In this document: piece by piece, positions 11,250-20,797 of the stretch | Layout: each line of letters starts with the position of its first letter | Numbering within the stretch: the first letter of the stretch is position 1 | Assembly: GCA_009731375.1 (NCBI GenBank) | Contig: BJOX01000131.1 | Location: 284,942 to 348,941 of the forward strand | Length of the DNA stretch: 64,000 nucleotides | Reading direction: 5' to 3' | Origin: Paulinella micropora | Lineage: Eukaryota > Cercozoa > Imbricatea > Euglyphida | The notes under the pieces: generated by a model | Seen by the model: only the letters and a program-made list of their open reading frames with translations | Database searches by the model: none | Told to the model about the DNA's origin: nothing | Made by a program: the position numbers and the translations under genes

Positions 11250-11458
11250 GTGCTTCTCTGTCAATGGCGAATGCATTTCTGCACATGTGCCTCCGTGAGA
11301 CACCCGCGAGGGGAGTACGAAGATTTGACGATAGGCTCTACTGACACCCCCGCAAGGCAGCTCCAAGCCTTCCAGACAGACCAATACTTTCAAAGAAAAT
11401 ATCCTTTGAAAATACTGGCACCGACGGGAATCGAACTGGCGACAGGTCCCAGATGGTA
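11249..11458 (-). mobile_element. tRNA-derived SINE, copy 1, cut by gap
   Basis: Same body as copy 2 (12221-12452), with about 15% difference and a short internal insertion near the AAAATATCC duplication. It keeps the B-box part (GGAATCGAACT on the plus strand). The A-box end is lost in the gap. Confidence 0.8.
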
Positions 11459-12154
11459 NNNNNNNNNNNNNNNNNNNNNNNNNNNNNNNNNNNNNNNNNN
11501 NNNNNNNNNNNNNNNNNNNNNNNNNNNNNNNNNNNNNNNNNNNNNNNNNNNNNNNNNNNNNNNNNNNNNNNNNNNNNNNNNNNNNNNNNNNNNNNNNNNN
11601 NNNNNNNNNNNNNNNNNNNNNNNNNNNNNNNNNNNNNNNNNNNNNNNNNNNNNNNNNNNNNNNNNNNNNNNNNNNNNNNNNNNNNNNNNNNNNNNNNNNN
11701 NNNNNNNNNNNNNNNNNNNNNNNNNNNNNNNNNNNNNNNNNNNNNNNNNNNNNNNNNNNNNNNNNNNNNNNNNNNNNNNNNNNNNNNNNNNNNNNNNNNN
11801 NNNNNNNNNNNNNNNNNNNNNNNNNNNNNNNNNNNNNNNNNNNNNNNNNNNNNNNNNNNNNNNNNNNNNNNNNNNNNNNNNNNNNNNNNNNNNNNNNNNN
11901 NNNNNNNNNNNNNNNNNNNNNNNNNNNNNNNNNNNNNNNNNNNNNNNNNNNNNNNNNNNNNNNNNNNNNNNNNNNNNNNNNNNNNNNNNNNNNNNNNNNN
12001 NNNNNNNNNNNNNNNNNNNNNNNNNNNNNNNNNNNNNNNNNNNNNNNNNNNNNNNNNNNNNNNNNNNNNNNNNNNNNNNNNNNNNNNNNNNNNNNNNNNN
12101 NNNNNNNNNNNNNNNNNNNNNNNNNNNNNNNNNNNNNNNNNNNNNNNNNNNNNN
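11459..12154. other. Assembly gap (696 N)
   Basis: Starts inside one SINE and ends in the (AAT)n array before the next, as expected where repeats defeat assembly. Confidence 0.95.

Positions 12155-12220
<66 letters not shown>
12155..12220. repeat. (AAT)n microsatellite, SINE tail
   Basis: Read on the minus strand this is the (ATT)n 3' tail of the SINE at 12221-12452. Confidence 0.9.
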
Positions 12221-12221
<1 letters not shown>

Positions 12222-12452
12222 GTGCTTCTCTGTCAATGGCTGATGCAAATCTGCACATGCGCCTCCATCGTCTCACCCGTGAGGGGAGTACGAAGAATTG
12301 ACGATAGGCTCTAATGACACCCCCGCAAGGGCAGTTCCAACACTTCCAGACGGACCGGCATGTTCAATGAAAATACTGGTGGCACCGACGGGAATCGAAC
12401 TGGCGACGGGGCCCAGATGGTAGACCTTGACCACTGGGCTATCACGGTGTCC
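12221..12452 (-). mobile_element. tRNA-derived SINE, copy 2 (full length)
   Basis: On the minus strand the first 72 bases (12452 to 12381) resemble a tRNA, with an A box TAGCCCAGTGG and a B box AGTTCGATTCC. A unique body of about 160 bases follows, ending in AGAGAAGCACT and an (ATT)n tail. A short AAT run also lies on the head side. SINEs of this build are transcribed by RNA polymerase III and copied by a partner LINE; no such LINE is visible here. Other copies: 11249, 53614, 54791, 63915. Confidence 0.9.
12391..12441 (-). promoter_or_regulatory. Internal Pol III promoter (A and B boxes) of the SINE
   Basis: A box at 12431-12441 and B box at 12391-12401 on the minus strand, both close to consensus and about 30 bp apart, as in tRNA genes. 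Confidence 0.7.
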
Positions 12453-12600
12453 ATAATAATAATAATAATAATCATAAAAATAGTAATTTTAATAATAATA
12501 TTACAAGTTCTGTGCTTGCAAGAAGTATTCGCAACAATTGCTTTCTGTTAATGAGAACTTTATTTCAATCTGTTTGGATCTTGATCAGGAATTATCGGAT

Positions 12601-12837
12601 TTAATCGTCCATGTAATCGTTCTCGTTCTTCTTACAACAACTACACTCGCGTAATCTCTCTGACTTCGCGATCGAATCTTGTTTGCTAGTGTACAACTTT
12701 ACAGCATGGTCCTTAAACAAAGTTTTTGTTGCAACCACGTTGACTTGTAGTCGGAGTTGGTTCTCGAAGAAGTATTTGTGAGTTTCTTCTAGTGTACTTA
12801 GCGATTTATTGATAAGGAATTGGAGGAAGTTTTCCAT
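12601..12837 (-). CDS. Hypothetical 78-aa protein
   Basis: Begins MENFLQFLINKSL and ends CCKKNENDYMDD. The composition looks like a real helical protein rather than repeat translation. It has Cys-rich and acidic ends and no known domain. The open frame extends upstream to 12963 but there runs antisense to the spliced gene on the other strand, so I prefer the internal Met. Could equally be a chance frame. Confidence 0.3.
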   Translation of the reverse strand: MENFLQFLINKSLSTLEETHKYFFENQLRLQVNVVATKTLFKDHAVKLYTSKQDSIAKSERLRECSCCKKNENDYMDD

Positions 12838-12839
12838 TC

Positions 12840-13542
12840 TTGCATCAGAACCCAAAACAATGCAAGCAGCCTCCAGCCAACATCCCTCCTGAGCAACTTT
12901 ATTTGTTTCAACCCGGTAAATTAGTACGCTTTTCCCCCTCCCCTCCCCACCCCTTTCCACCATCTCCTAAATACATTATCTTCTTTTTGCAAGGTTGGCC
13001 AGCTAGTGGGCAGTTTCAGACGCCTGGTGTCATGCAGCAGCCTGGTGGCATGCACGGTGGGCAGTTTCAGACGCAGCAGCCTGGACATCATGTTAATGTT
13101 CAAGAAGGTAAGATGATGTCTGCATCCTTCTTGAACATTAACATGATGTCCGCATCTCACTCTGTAATAAACAAGGAATGTGTGAAACTAGGCAACATTG
13201 GCGGGTACGGTGGGAGCCAGCAGTATGGCGGGTACGGTGGGACTCAGCAGATGCCCCAGCCGTTTCCCCCCCCCAGCGCAGCCGGTAGCGCAGCAGGTTG
13301 TTGTTCAGCCTCAACCAGATCAGTCTGTACTACCTCAGCATTTGCAGCCTCAACCGAATCAGGCTGCAGCTGCACCGCTACCTCAGTTTAATGTACAGCC
13401 CCAACAAGCTGTGGTGGCATCTGCGAACAGCGGCGATCTTGCCGCTTTTTTAGCCTCTAGCTCACAGCAAGCTAATGCCTTTCTGGTGCATACGCAAGCA
13501 CAGAATAACTCTTATTTGCAATACCTTGCAACGCGGAAATAA
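12840..13542 (+). CDS. Spliced Gln/Pro/Gly-rich (prion-like) protein, one frame break
   Basis: Likely exons are about 12867-12915, 12994-13107 and 13192-13542. The introns are 12916-12993 (GGTAAA...GCAAG) and 13108-13191 (GGTAAGA...ACTAG); both lie between codon positions one and two and keep frame. The product has two GQFQT repeats, two GGYGG(S/T)QQ repeats, then Gln/Ala-rich sequence ending LQYLATRK. Low-complexity Q/G/Y proteins of this kind are often RNA-binding or condensate-forming; that is inference only. The frame must shift by one inside a run of nine C at 13266-13274 to continue from MPQPFPPP to AQPVAQQ. Eight C would be in frame, so a sequencing or assembly error is likely. The start is uncertain: no good ATG in frame, and an upstream exon may be missing. 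Confidence 0.55.
13083..13151 (+). repeat. Perfect 26-bp inverted repeat over a 5' splice site
   Basis: Arm one (13083-13108) is the end of exon 2 plus the first G of the intron; arm two (13126-13151) lies inside the 84-bp intron, with a 17-base loop. In the transcript the hairpin would pair the exon end against the intron and hold the GTAAG donor at the stem base/loop. The intron also repeats ATGATGTC(T/C)GCATC. Confidence 0.85.
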
Positions 13543-13857
13543 TATCTGTGCTTGAGTGAGCACGTGGGGCGTTGGGGGCGGGGGGGGGAGGGCTCACTCA
13601 GTCACACGCCCAAACATTAAGTTAGAGTTTTACTTTTCCAAATCGTTTTTAAATTTTCACTTGCTCTTTCCCCTTTCCCCTTACATTTCTATCATATTTA
13701 CATATATATATTCTGTGACTTTTTGATACCCCTAACGGGAAGCGTTTGAAATTTTTTTTCTAGATAGTTAGACTATACTGAATATAGTGACGTAGTTATG
13801 ATAAATAAATGTCATTGTAAAATGATTTATTATTACTTAATTCAATTGTTTTTATTT

Positions 13858-14265
13858 AGTTCTGATTATTTTAAGGATCAGTGCGGTACTTGGGTGAGGG
13901 GGGGGGGGGTCGGGAGCGATCGGCCTGCATTTTCAAGTCAACTTCAACCTATCACTTCAAGTTTGTAAATAATTTTTTTATTAAAATAAAGTTTAATTAT
14001 TATTGAATTAAATGTTTTTCGTCGAATTCCAGCTGTTGTAAATGATCCTGCATGTTTTCTTTATATTTTGAAAAGCTCAACTCGGGTGGTGGGGAGCGGT
14101 CGTCCGGCACGCACTGCCAAGTCAGACTTACACTTTCCAAATCATTTTTTTCATTGAAATAACGTTAATTATCATTAAATTAAATGTTTTTTTATCGAAT
14201 TCCAGCTGTTGTAAATGATCCTGCATGTTTTCTTTATATTTTGAAAAACTCGACTTAAAGAGACT
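13858..14265. repeat. ~173-bp tandem repeat downstream of the Q-rich gene
   Basis: TCGAATTCCAGCTGTTGTAA occurs at 14022 and 14195, a period of 173. More diverged units appear back to about 13560, with a G-rich block and a TTAAATTAAATG block recurring. Possibly the 3' UTR and downstream region. Confidence 0.75.
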
Positions 14266-15332
14266 TGAATAGACTTAAAACGTGACATTACATTTTTGTG
14301 AATCCATAAGTTATTTAAAAGGGAAACCAACCTCACCAAATTGGTAATATATGAACATAAAGGCAATTTGCCACCAGTACCAGAAAATATGGTAATACAG
14401 GAATAATTCCTGAGTATTAAGTACATAGGAGAGTGAAGCTACCGTGATTATACGGTTATGCTGCAGTGGACTAGGATCTAATTAACTTTCAAGTTCCCAA
14501 TGCTTATTTGTACTATTCATATCAACACAAATAACGCAATAGTGTGACAATAAACAGCGAAACTATTCAAAGTTCATATCTTTCAGACTGCTTTTGCCGG
14601 TTCTGGTCTAAACGAATATAGACCGCCTACTATGCAATATGAGAAATCATATGCATAGCAGATAACATTTGCCCTGGAGTCTCCACGTGTCCTGGAGTTT
14701 GCACTGGAGTTGTCGGCCAGCCCGCACAATACATAGTGGCATTGAGTGTCGTCCGGCTTGTCGTTACTTGACTCTTATGCTCACTGATGCTTGGTCTGCC
14801 CCTCTCCTGTTGAGTGACGACTAAGTGTCAGAGTAGCTGTTCCGGTTACATCTGGAATCGCTAACAAAAATTGAACGGGGTTTGCTTTTGCTTTTCGTGA
14901 GCTTCACAAAAAGCTAAAGTTCTCACGTTTTTCTCACTTTGATTTTCTTGGGGGTTTTGTCACCTTGAAAATCCGAACAGAAAAAGGTGTTGACGTTTTT
15001 CAAGTTTTGTTTAAGTTAGTTTGACTCTCCCTTAGGGGGAGAGGGATAGAAACAGATTGTGTGTGAGGAAATAGGAGTGCACACGTCTGGTTTTGACTTG
15101 AACAAGCTATATAGCAAGGAGACACAGACATATTACATAAGCTTTGTATTAATCCGATCACCTAATTCACTTCCCAAGCTCTATCGATACGTCAAGGTAC
15201 GGAGGTGAAATCTTATCGGGAAGTGATTTAATTATTTTATCAAAAATAGGTGCCAACCAATCACTTTTTTTCAGCTTTTCGGACCACGTTTTTCAAAGTT
15301 GATGAAATTGCCACTTTCGATTTTTTTTCCAG
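14266..15332. other. Non-coding stretch
   Basis: AT-rich, with no gene, hairpin or repeat family I can support. A CTCCC/GGGAG palindrome sits near 15027. Confidence 0.4.
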
Positions 15333-15648
15333 CTTCATCACGATCTGCACACCCTGACCTTCTGAAGACCCGTGTGCGTGTTCCCGTAAAGGAATTTGGT
15401 GAAAAATATGCACAACAGAACTTTCAAAACGAAAACCGTGACCATAAACTCGCGGAACTGTAGCCCGGCCGTATGGCCGCACCAAAGACAAACTCTGGAT
15501 CGATTGGGACAATGCGGACGAGGAGGAATCTTCCATGATTGCGGCCGCTGAAATCCGTAACTTTGAATACAAAATTGGAATGGAGGACGCGAATTCGACA
15601 AGGGTGGGTCTGGGGAAGGCAAAGATGCAGAAAAGGTTAGGAAGATAG
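15333..15648 (+). pseudogene. Broken gene fragment, two frames
   Basis: After a TTTTTTTTCCAG acceptor-like site, one frame reads HPDLLKTRVRVPVKEFG and EKYAQQNFQNENRDHKLAEL to a TAG at 15461. One base out of step the next frame reads ARPYGRTKDKLWIDWDN and FEYKIGMEDANSTRVGL to a TAG at 15646. Together they look like one real protein split by a frameshift at about 15455-15463. I do not recognise the family. It may be an exon of a decayed gene or retroelement. Confidence 0.45.
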
Positions 15649-16165
15649 CTAGGTCACAGTGATGGGATTAATACAACCAGTCACGTGTCACTAGTATATA
15701 CGTTACTTAATATGAATAGTTCATAGCATGGAAAAAGGCCAGCCGGATATTTACTGGTACGGGTGGCATTGCCACGGTGGCTTCAATGCCGATATGTACT
15801 GTGTGGATATCTTTTCAATGATTTTATGACTTAACAGTTATGACTGCGCATTTTTCAATGATTCAGTTTGCGCTCAGCTACTGTCTCTGAATTGTCAGTT
15901 GTGCTAATTTCTACTTGCGAATTTAAGTGTCGATCGAGCATTGCGTCTCCTTATGGAGTCTTCCTGCAAACCGGCGTGTATAAAGGTGCGAGTTAGGTCC
16001 GTGAGTGACAGGGTAATTATTAATACAGTTCACCCGAATCAACTGCCTTCCACACGCCACCGGCAAAAAGCACTATAAGTGAATAAACTTCAGTCTATCA
16101 GACGCTACGTTCACGCTTCAAGGCTTCATAACCTGTGAGACTATCTTAATAATCTTCAAAGTTAA
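15649..16165. other. No supported gene
   Basis: May be the upstream part of the LTR-like repeat split by the 16.7-kb insertion, but I cannot find its left end. Confidence 0.35.
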
Positions 16166-16169
16166 ATAA

Positions 16170-16239
16170 CTATCAGAGTGCAGTCTAAACTTTATTAGGA
16201 AAAGGCGCCAAGACAAAGCGCGGGTACGAGTTAGGCAGT
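16170..16239. repeat. Older LTR-like repeat, left half
   Basis: TGCAGTCTAAACTTTATTAG and AAAAGGCGCCAA match 5620-5660 of the Ty3/gypsy LTR (TGCAGACTACAACTTTAATA, AAAAGGCGCCAA). The matching right half resumes at 32907, so this repeat was split by the insertion. Its last four bases, CAGT, are the presumed target-site duplication. Confidence 0.65.
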
Positions 16240-16850
16240 TGTGAGTTTGGATACAACCCCAAGGGATAAATACACAACGAACTCTTATTAAAAGTCTCTA
16301 TGGCTGCAAACAGCCCTAACTCCTAAGAGTAGGTGAAATAGCAGTAAATAGCTAAGAGGTCACTTCGTTTATTTACGTTGATTTCTACTGGTTTGCAGAC
16401 TTGGTTTGCAAAGTACGATCTTGGTTGAACGTAGATTGTGAGTAGCTGTTAGACGACACTTGAAGTTAAATGTACAATGTACTTGAAGGTGGCTTCAAGT
16501 TCAAGTCATTGGTGTTCAAGTGGAAGTCCGAGATTTTCATTTGGGAGATTGATGTGAAAACCTAGATTGTGCGGCAAAAATGATTTTTCGATTCTCTTGA
16601 CTGTGTTCGCTAAATTTCACCGTAAATGGTGATTTTTGGGAAATCGGGGAAAAAGGCAGCCGAGAGAGAAAAAATAGCATTTGCTGCAAAAACTTTGATT
16701 AAATCGTTTGAAGTCATTCCTGGACGAAATCGAAAGCTAGTTAGTGAACGGTCAAAACGTCGTGCAGAGGAGAATCTAACGGGCCGGTCAAAAACAGTAA
16801 AATGTCAACGGTAGTGGTTTTGGCCGGTCGTTAAAGTGCTCAGTCTGATA
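16240..16850 (-). repeat. 3' LTR of the 16.7-kb element
   Basis: 611 bp, matching 32295-32906 with about five differences by eye (such as TTTTTGGG/TTTTCGGG, GCAGCCGAG/GCAGCAGAG and one single-base indel). Such similarity implies a recent insertion. Confidence 0.9.
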
Positions 16851-16864
16851 GCTCCCCCCCGACC
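16851..16864 (-). promoter_or_regulatory. Polypurine tract
   Basis: On the minus strand GGTCGGGGGGGAGC lies directly before the LTR. This fixes the orientation of the element. Confidence 0.7.
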
Positions 16865-17477
16865 TAACGGTTGAGTAGAGTTGCGTACAGAGTGAGTGAT
16901 TAACGATTGGTCAGTGACTTGTATCAGAAAAAGGAAAAGGAGAAAAGAGAAAGATGGGTCTCTTTAAACCTAAGACGAAGATGAAAAAGAAGTGTGTCGA
17001 TGTGCAGCGCAGTGTAGACGGAGATCAGCCGGGGCCGGATATCGGGATGCGGAAGCGGGACAGAGACAATTGAGGCGCAGTAGCGATGCGTTGATATCGG
17101 GGAGCTGACGTCGAGCCGTAGGAAGCTAGGTGGCCATCATTGTATCGCACAGCCGAGATGAACCAAATTTAATGCACCAATTATGCAATGCCAATATAAT
17201 CACTGAGGTGTTCAGATTCGATGAGGATGATTGTTGACCTGCAGGCATAAAAGGCGACCAAGGACTTGCAGGGATACTCTGGTCGTGGCGTAGCTTGTCT
17301 AGGGACGATGGCGGGCCAAGTGGGAAAAGCGCTGGGCTGTGGCGGGTGAAGCCGGTACGATGGGTAAAACCCACTTGAGAGTGTTGAGGTGGCTATTCCT
17401 TCGATGTAGCTTGCTTACCTTTCTGGAAGATATGAAGTGGGAAGGATTCGCCGGTGATGAGAGGGCCTTTGAGACGC
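16865..17477. other. 3' untranslated part of the element
   Basis: No open frame of interest between the integrase stop and the polypurine tract. Confidence 0.5.
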
Positions 17478-18755
17478 TTAAGAACGCTGGCGGAAAGTCG
17501 GCCTTTGTCTAACGACTTGGTCGTTTGTTGTGTCGAAGAGAAGGGGCTTCCAGTGGGCCAAGGGATTAACCCAGCGTTGGATAGTGGTTTGGTCCTTTGT
17601 ATCTTCGTAGATGGGACGGAAGAGAGGGTTCTTGTCTGAGGTCGTACCGAGCTGGTGAACTACAAGGTCGTTTTCCTCGTTCTCTGGATCCTCGTCTAAA
17701 ACGATGCCAAGTTTAACCTGATCGCGGTCGATGAATGCTACGACTTCGCCGATGGTGTAGTTAACTGAGTCGTCGTCGTGATCGTCTACTGCGACTGTGT
17801 TGAGCGGAGCGAGGCCGTCAGTGGGTGCAGTATACGGGGCGGCGAGGTGTGAGCGGTCGATGCGTTTCAATACCTTGTTGGTCTTGAGATGGCGCAGCTT
17901 GAAGCAATTTGAGCTGACCTGCTCAACGATGGTGTCGGGGCCGTCGAACTGAAGAACGCCTTGCTTGGAGGGCTCGGGGCGGTAGACAGAGACTGTGTCA
18001 TTTACTTTCCATTCCTTGACAGCCTTGCGGCGGCCTTTGTTCTTTTGAGCAACAGACCGGGCGCGGGTAACGGTGGTGTACGCGCTGATGTAAGTTATGA
18101 CAGCGGTGCGGGCGCTGTTTAACAGTGCGATCTGTTCGGCCGACTGTATTGACAGTGTCGGTGATGCGTCGAGGGCGGCGCTGGAAGCGGTAGCGCGGGC
18201 ATTGACAATCTCCGGCGAGTCGAAGAAGTCCAACGTGCAGCGGGGCTTGCGGGCGAGCATTCCTTCAAAGGCAGTAGTGCCGGTTGCTGTAGAAACGTAT
18301 GTGTTCTGAGCGAAGCAGAGAGAAGGGATGATGCTGGGCCAGTTGGTCTTTTCTGCCTTAGGGAGAGACTGGATAGCCGTGCGGATTGCTTTGTGGCGAC
18401 ATTCAACGTAGCCGAGTTGATGTTGCGAGTAGGGCACGGTGGTGAGCCATTCGAGCCGGTACCTCCTGGACCACTGTTTCGTCAGTTCGTCCTGTAGGAG
18501 GCGTTGGCGTACGCGTTTAACTCTGACTAGGCAGAGGGCTTCCGTGTTGATGACGCCGTGTCTTGCTGTCGTGCCGCCGTCGATAAGACCCATTCCCAAC
18601 GTGAAGTCGGAGAATGTCGAATGGTCCATCTCATGAGGTATGTTGCGAGGAGGCCAGTAGCGTTCCATGAGGAGCGTAGGTTTGTCACGACTGAGGCCGT
18701 ACGTGGCATCACCAAATTCGATATCAAAGCCACCCCAAGGGGTGTTCCCATACAT
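17478..18755 (-). CDS. Integrase C-terminal half with extra C-terminal domain
   Basis: The 425-aa frame includes the end of an integrase core: LTTVPYSQHQLGYVECRH supplies the catalytic Glu (about residue 117), followed by the usual helix and a TGTTAFEGMLARKPR segment. The zinc finger and the two catalytic Asp are absent, so it is truncated. An SH3-like DNA-binding region follows (VNDTVSVYRPEPSKQGVLQF). The last ~100 residues (IGEVVAFIDRDQVKLGIV ... LFRPIYEDTKDQTTIQRW) form a module also suggested at the end of the pol at 3-3443. Its pattern of short strands around an aromatic/acidic core resembles Tudor-like chromatin readers, as inference. The first ~90 residues are unrecognised. Confidence 0.75.
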   Translation of the reverse strand: MYGNTPWGGFDIEFGDATYGLSRDKPTLLMERYWPPRNIPHEMDHSTFSDFTLGMGLIDGGTTARHGVINTEALCLVRVKRVRQRLLQDELTKQWSRRYRLEWLTTVPYSQHQLGYVECRHKAIRTAIQSLPKAEKTNWPSIIPSLCFAQNTYVSTATGTTAFEGMLARKPRCTLDFFDSPEIVNARATASSAALDASPTLSIQSAEQIALLNSARTAVITYISAYTTVTRARSVAQKNKGRRKAVKEWKVNDTVSVYRPEPSKQGVLQFDGPDTIVEQVSSNCFKLRHLKTNKVLKRIDRSHLAAPYTAPTDGLAPLNTVAVDDHDDDSVNYTIGEVVAFIDRDQVKLGIVLDEDPENEENDLVVHQLGTTSDKNPLFRPIYEDTKDQTTIQRWVNPLAHWKPLLFDTTNDQVVRQRPTFRQRS

Positions 18756-18861
18756 CTGGCGAGGGTCAGTACGTAAGTAGATCTGACTCTCCCGGGTGCG
18801 TGGAGGCGCTGTAGTGGACGACGAGATCGATGTCGAGTTCGAGGACGAACTTGAAGTTGTG

Positions 18862-19842
18862 CTAGAAGTTGTGCTCGAAGTTGCGCTCGAAGTTGTGCTC
18901 GAAGATGAGCTTGCTGATGAGCTTGACGATGCTTGCTGCCGAGCTTGACGATGCGCTCATGGACGAACTCGAGGATGAACTCGAAGCCGGGTTCGGTGCT
19001 GCAGTCCATGGGAGGAAAGTTCGCGCCAGGAGCGGGTGCGCGATAAAGTTGTAGTGGTCCGTGTACGGGAAGACCATCTGCTCCGCACATCTCCAGTGGA
19101 TGTCATTTTCTGGCGGCGGGATTTGGTAGGTCCCACGGGCGTTTTCTGCCGTGCGCAGCAACGATCGTTCCACTTGAGGGTAGTCCCAACCGTCGCGTCT
19201 TTCTGGAATGATGCTGTCGGGCCACAGTCCTTGGCTAGTGATCATTTGTTCCGGGATCCAATAACCGAGGTGTGGACACCTGGGATATGTGCCCACGAAG
19301 CAAACGGATCCCATGGTCGGGAAGTAGTTCGCGTATACTTCCTTGACGATCCATAAGTCCTCGTCCGAAGCAGAGGCCTTTTCCTCTTCTTTGCGTTCGG
19401 GGATAAAGCTTGGAGGTATCCATACATTTGGTACCGGTCGGACCTCCTTATACGTCTGTTGTGGGTTCTGACCCGCGCGTAAAGTGGGGACTGGAGTCAG
19501 GACTTCAGTTCGTCGAAGTTGAAAGGGATCTCCGATTGCACGACGGGCGTTTGGTTTCATTGGCGGTGTTTCGAATCCCGCGAGTCTGCGGCTCGGGTAT
19601 TCGTGTAGGGGGCCGCGTCCGACGTTGGGGGACACATTTGCAAGCCGGGACGGCCTACTAGTAGTGACCCTCCGTAGTCGGATGCTTATGCCAATGGGCC
19701 AAACACTTCCTATGGGGGATGGCTCGGCTACCTCGGGTTCCTCGGGTTCGGGGTCCGGGGTCCGGGGCCGGAGCACGTGCTTCGGTCTGGAGCGGCAATC
19801 GAGGAACTGGTGATCCCTGACCCTGTTTGAGGTCACGAGCAA
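18862..19842 (-). CDS. Element-internal ORF of unknown function (326 aa)
   Basis: Lies where reverse transcriptase should be but has no RT motif. Pro/Arg-rich N-terminus, a mixed central region (LWIVKEVYANYFPTMGSVCF, then CPHLGYWIPEQMI), a Ser-rich tract and a tail of 15-bp repeats (EHNFER units). It overlaps the preceding frame by 10 bases. Could be a captured or replaced segment. Confidence 0.45.
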   Translation of the reverse strand: MLVTSNRVRDHQFLDCRSRPKHVLRPRTPDPEPEEPEVAEPSPIGSVWPIGISIRLRRVTTSRPSRLANVSPNVGRGPLHEYPSRRLAGFETPPMKPNARRAIGDPFQLRRTEVLTPVPTLRAGQNPQQTYKEVRPVPNVWIPPSFIPERKEEEKASASDEDLWIVKEVYANYFPTMGSVCFVGTYPRCPHLGYWIPEQMITSQGLWPDSIIPERRDGWDYPQVERSLLRTAENARGTYQIPPPENDIHWRCAEQMVFPYTDHYNFIAHPLLARTFLPWTAAPNPASSSSSSSSMSASSSSAASIVKLISKLIFEHNFERNFEHNF

Positions 19843-20660
19843 GGCCGTCGCTTATTGGTCTTGCCGGCATACAATCTGCGATCGCAGGCGCCGCCACTCG
19901 TAGTGCTGATGATGACAATGATGACGAAGACTGAGCTTGAGGAAGCCAAAGAGGCGGCCGTAGATGGCGTAGTCAAGGTCGGCGCCGGTGGCACTAACGA
20001 TGATGATGACGATGATGATGATGATGATAATGATGGTGATGCCCGATAGCTCAAGGAGCTTCTCGTATTCGAAGGCTTGCCTCGAAGTTGAGCGAGGTAT
20101 TGTCGTGCCAGTGCGTCTTCCCTTTTCCAAGCTGATAGACGCCAAGGGCTAACTCCAATCTGAGAGGCATATGGTGTATTTCCTACTTGAGAGGGAGGAG
20201 TGTCTTTCCATCGTTGGGCCGATCCACTCGTGGAAGGCGTGGCTGTCGCTGCAGCTGAAGCTGGAGACTCCTCTGGAGTTGGGGATGCCTCCAGTTTCTG
20301 TCGTTTGGAAGGAGGAGTACCCGGTCTCTTCGATTCCAAATTTCCGCCTCGGGCGCGATGGGTGATGTGTTGAGTTTGCGAGGGCGTAGGATGGCTGGCT
20401 TGGCTCTCGCTGTCCTGTTCGCTCTCTTTTTCAACCACTTCGACTGCCAGTTCAACTTCTTCTTCGTTTTCTTCTACAGAGTCCATGTCCTCGTAGCCTT
20501 TTTCGTCTTCGTCCTCAGCTGCTTCAGCTGCTTCTTCGTCTTGCTCCTCGACCTCCTCGACCTCTTCGCTGGCCTCTTCGTCTTCGTCTTCATCCTCTTC
20601 ATCATTGCGAACCGGCCATCCAACGTTGCCGTCGCAAGGTCTTCTTTTACGTGAAGACAT
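19833..20660 (-). CDS. Acidic, low-complexity ORF (275 aa)
   Basis: Starts MSSRKRRPCDGNVGWPVRND, then a long Glu/Asp-rich stretch, Ser/Pro/Thr-rich linker, KRQKLE (a possible nuclear signal) and a poly-Ser tract from a (GAT)n-type microsatellite at about 19996-20040. No enzyme motif. Function unknown. Confidence 0.4.
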   Translation of the reverse strand: MSSRKRRPCDGNVGWPVRNDEEDEDEDEEASEEVEEVEEQDEEAAEAAEDEDEKGYEDMDSVEENEEEVELAVEVVEKESEQDSESQASHPTPSQTQHITHRARGGNLESKRPGTPPSKRQKLEASPTPEESPASAAATATPSTSGSAQRWKDTPPSQVGNTPYASQIGVSPWRLSAWKREDALARQYLAQLRGKPSNTRSSLSYRASPSLSSSSSSSSSSLVPPAPTLTTPSTAASLASSSSVFVIIVIISTTSGGACDRRLYAGKTNKRRPCS

Positions 20661-20797
20661 GAACAGGTTGACTTAGCGGCCATAGAGGTGGGCGTTCGAA
20701 GTAGACAGAAGGTCGTGGGAGTTCAAAGGGAGCTGCAGTTTGGGACGGCGGTCGATGATTTTTTTGAATTTGACTATCGGGTAGGACGTCTCTTTCG

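Noticed and set aside
12381-12452. tRNA gene on the minus strand
   Set aside because: A and B boxes fit, but the stems are degenerate and the same sequence heads a dispersed repeat with a body and an (ATT)n tail; it is a SINE head.
16626-16814. Short plus-strand open frame MVIFGKSGKKAAEREKIAFA, repeated at 32681
   Set aside because: Lies within the LTR in both copies; LTR sequence, not a separate gene.
19855-20654. Plus-strand open frames opposite the acidic ORF
   Set aside because: Mirror frames of Glu/Asp-rich and GAT-repeat sequence; no coding signal.
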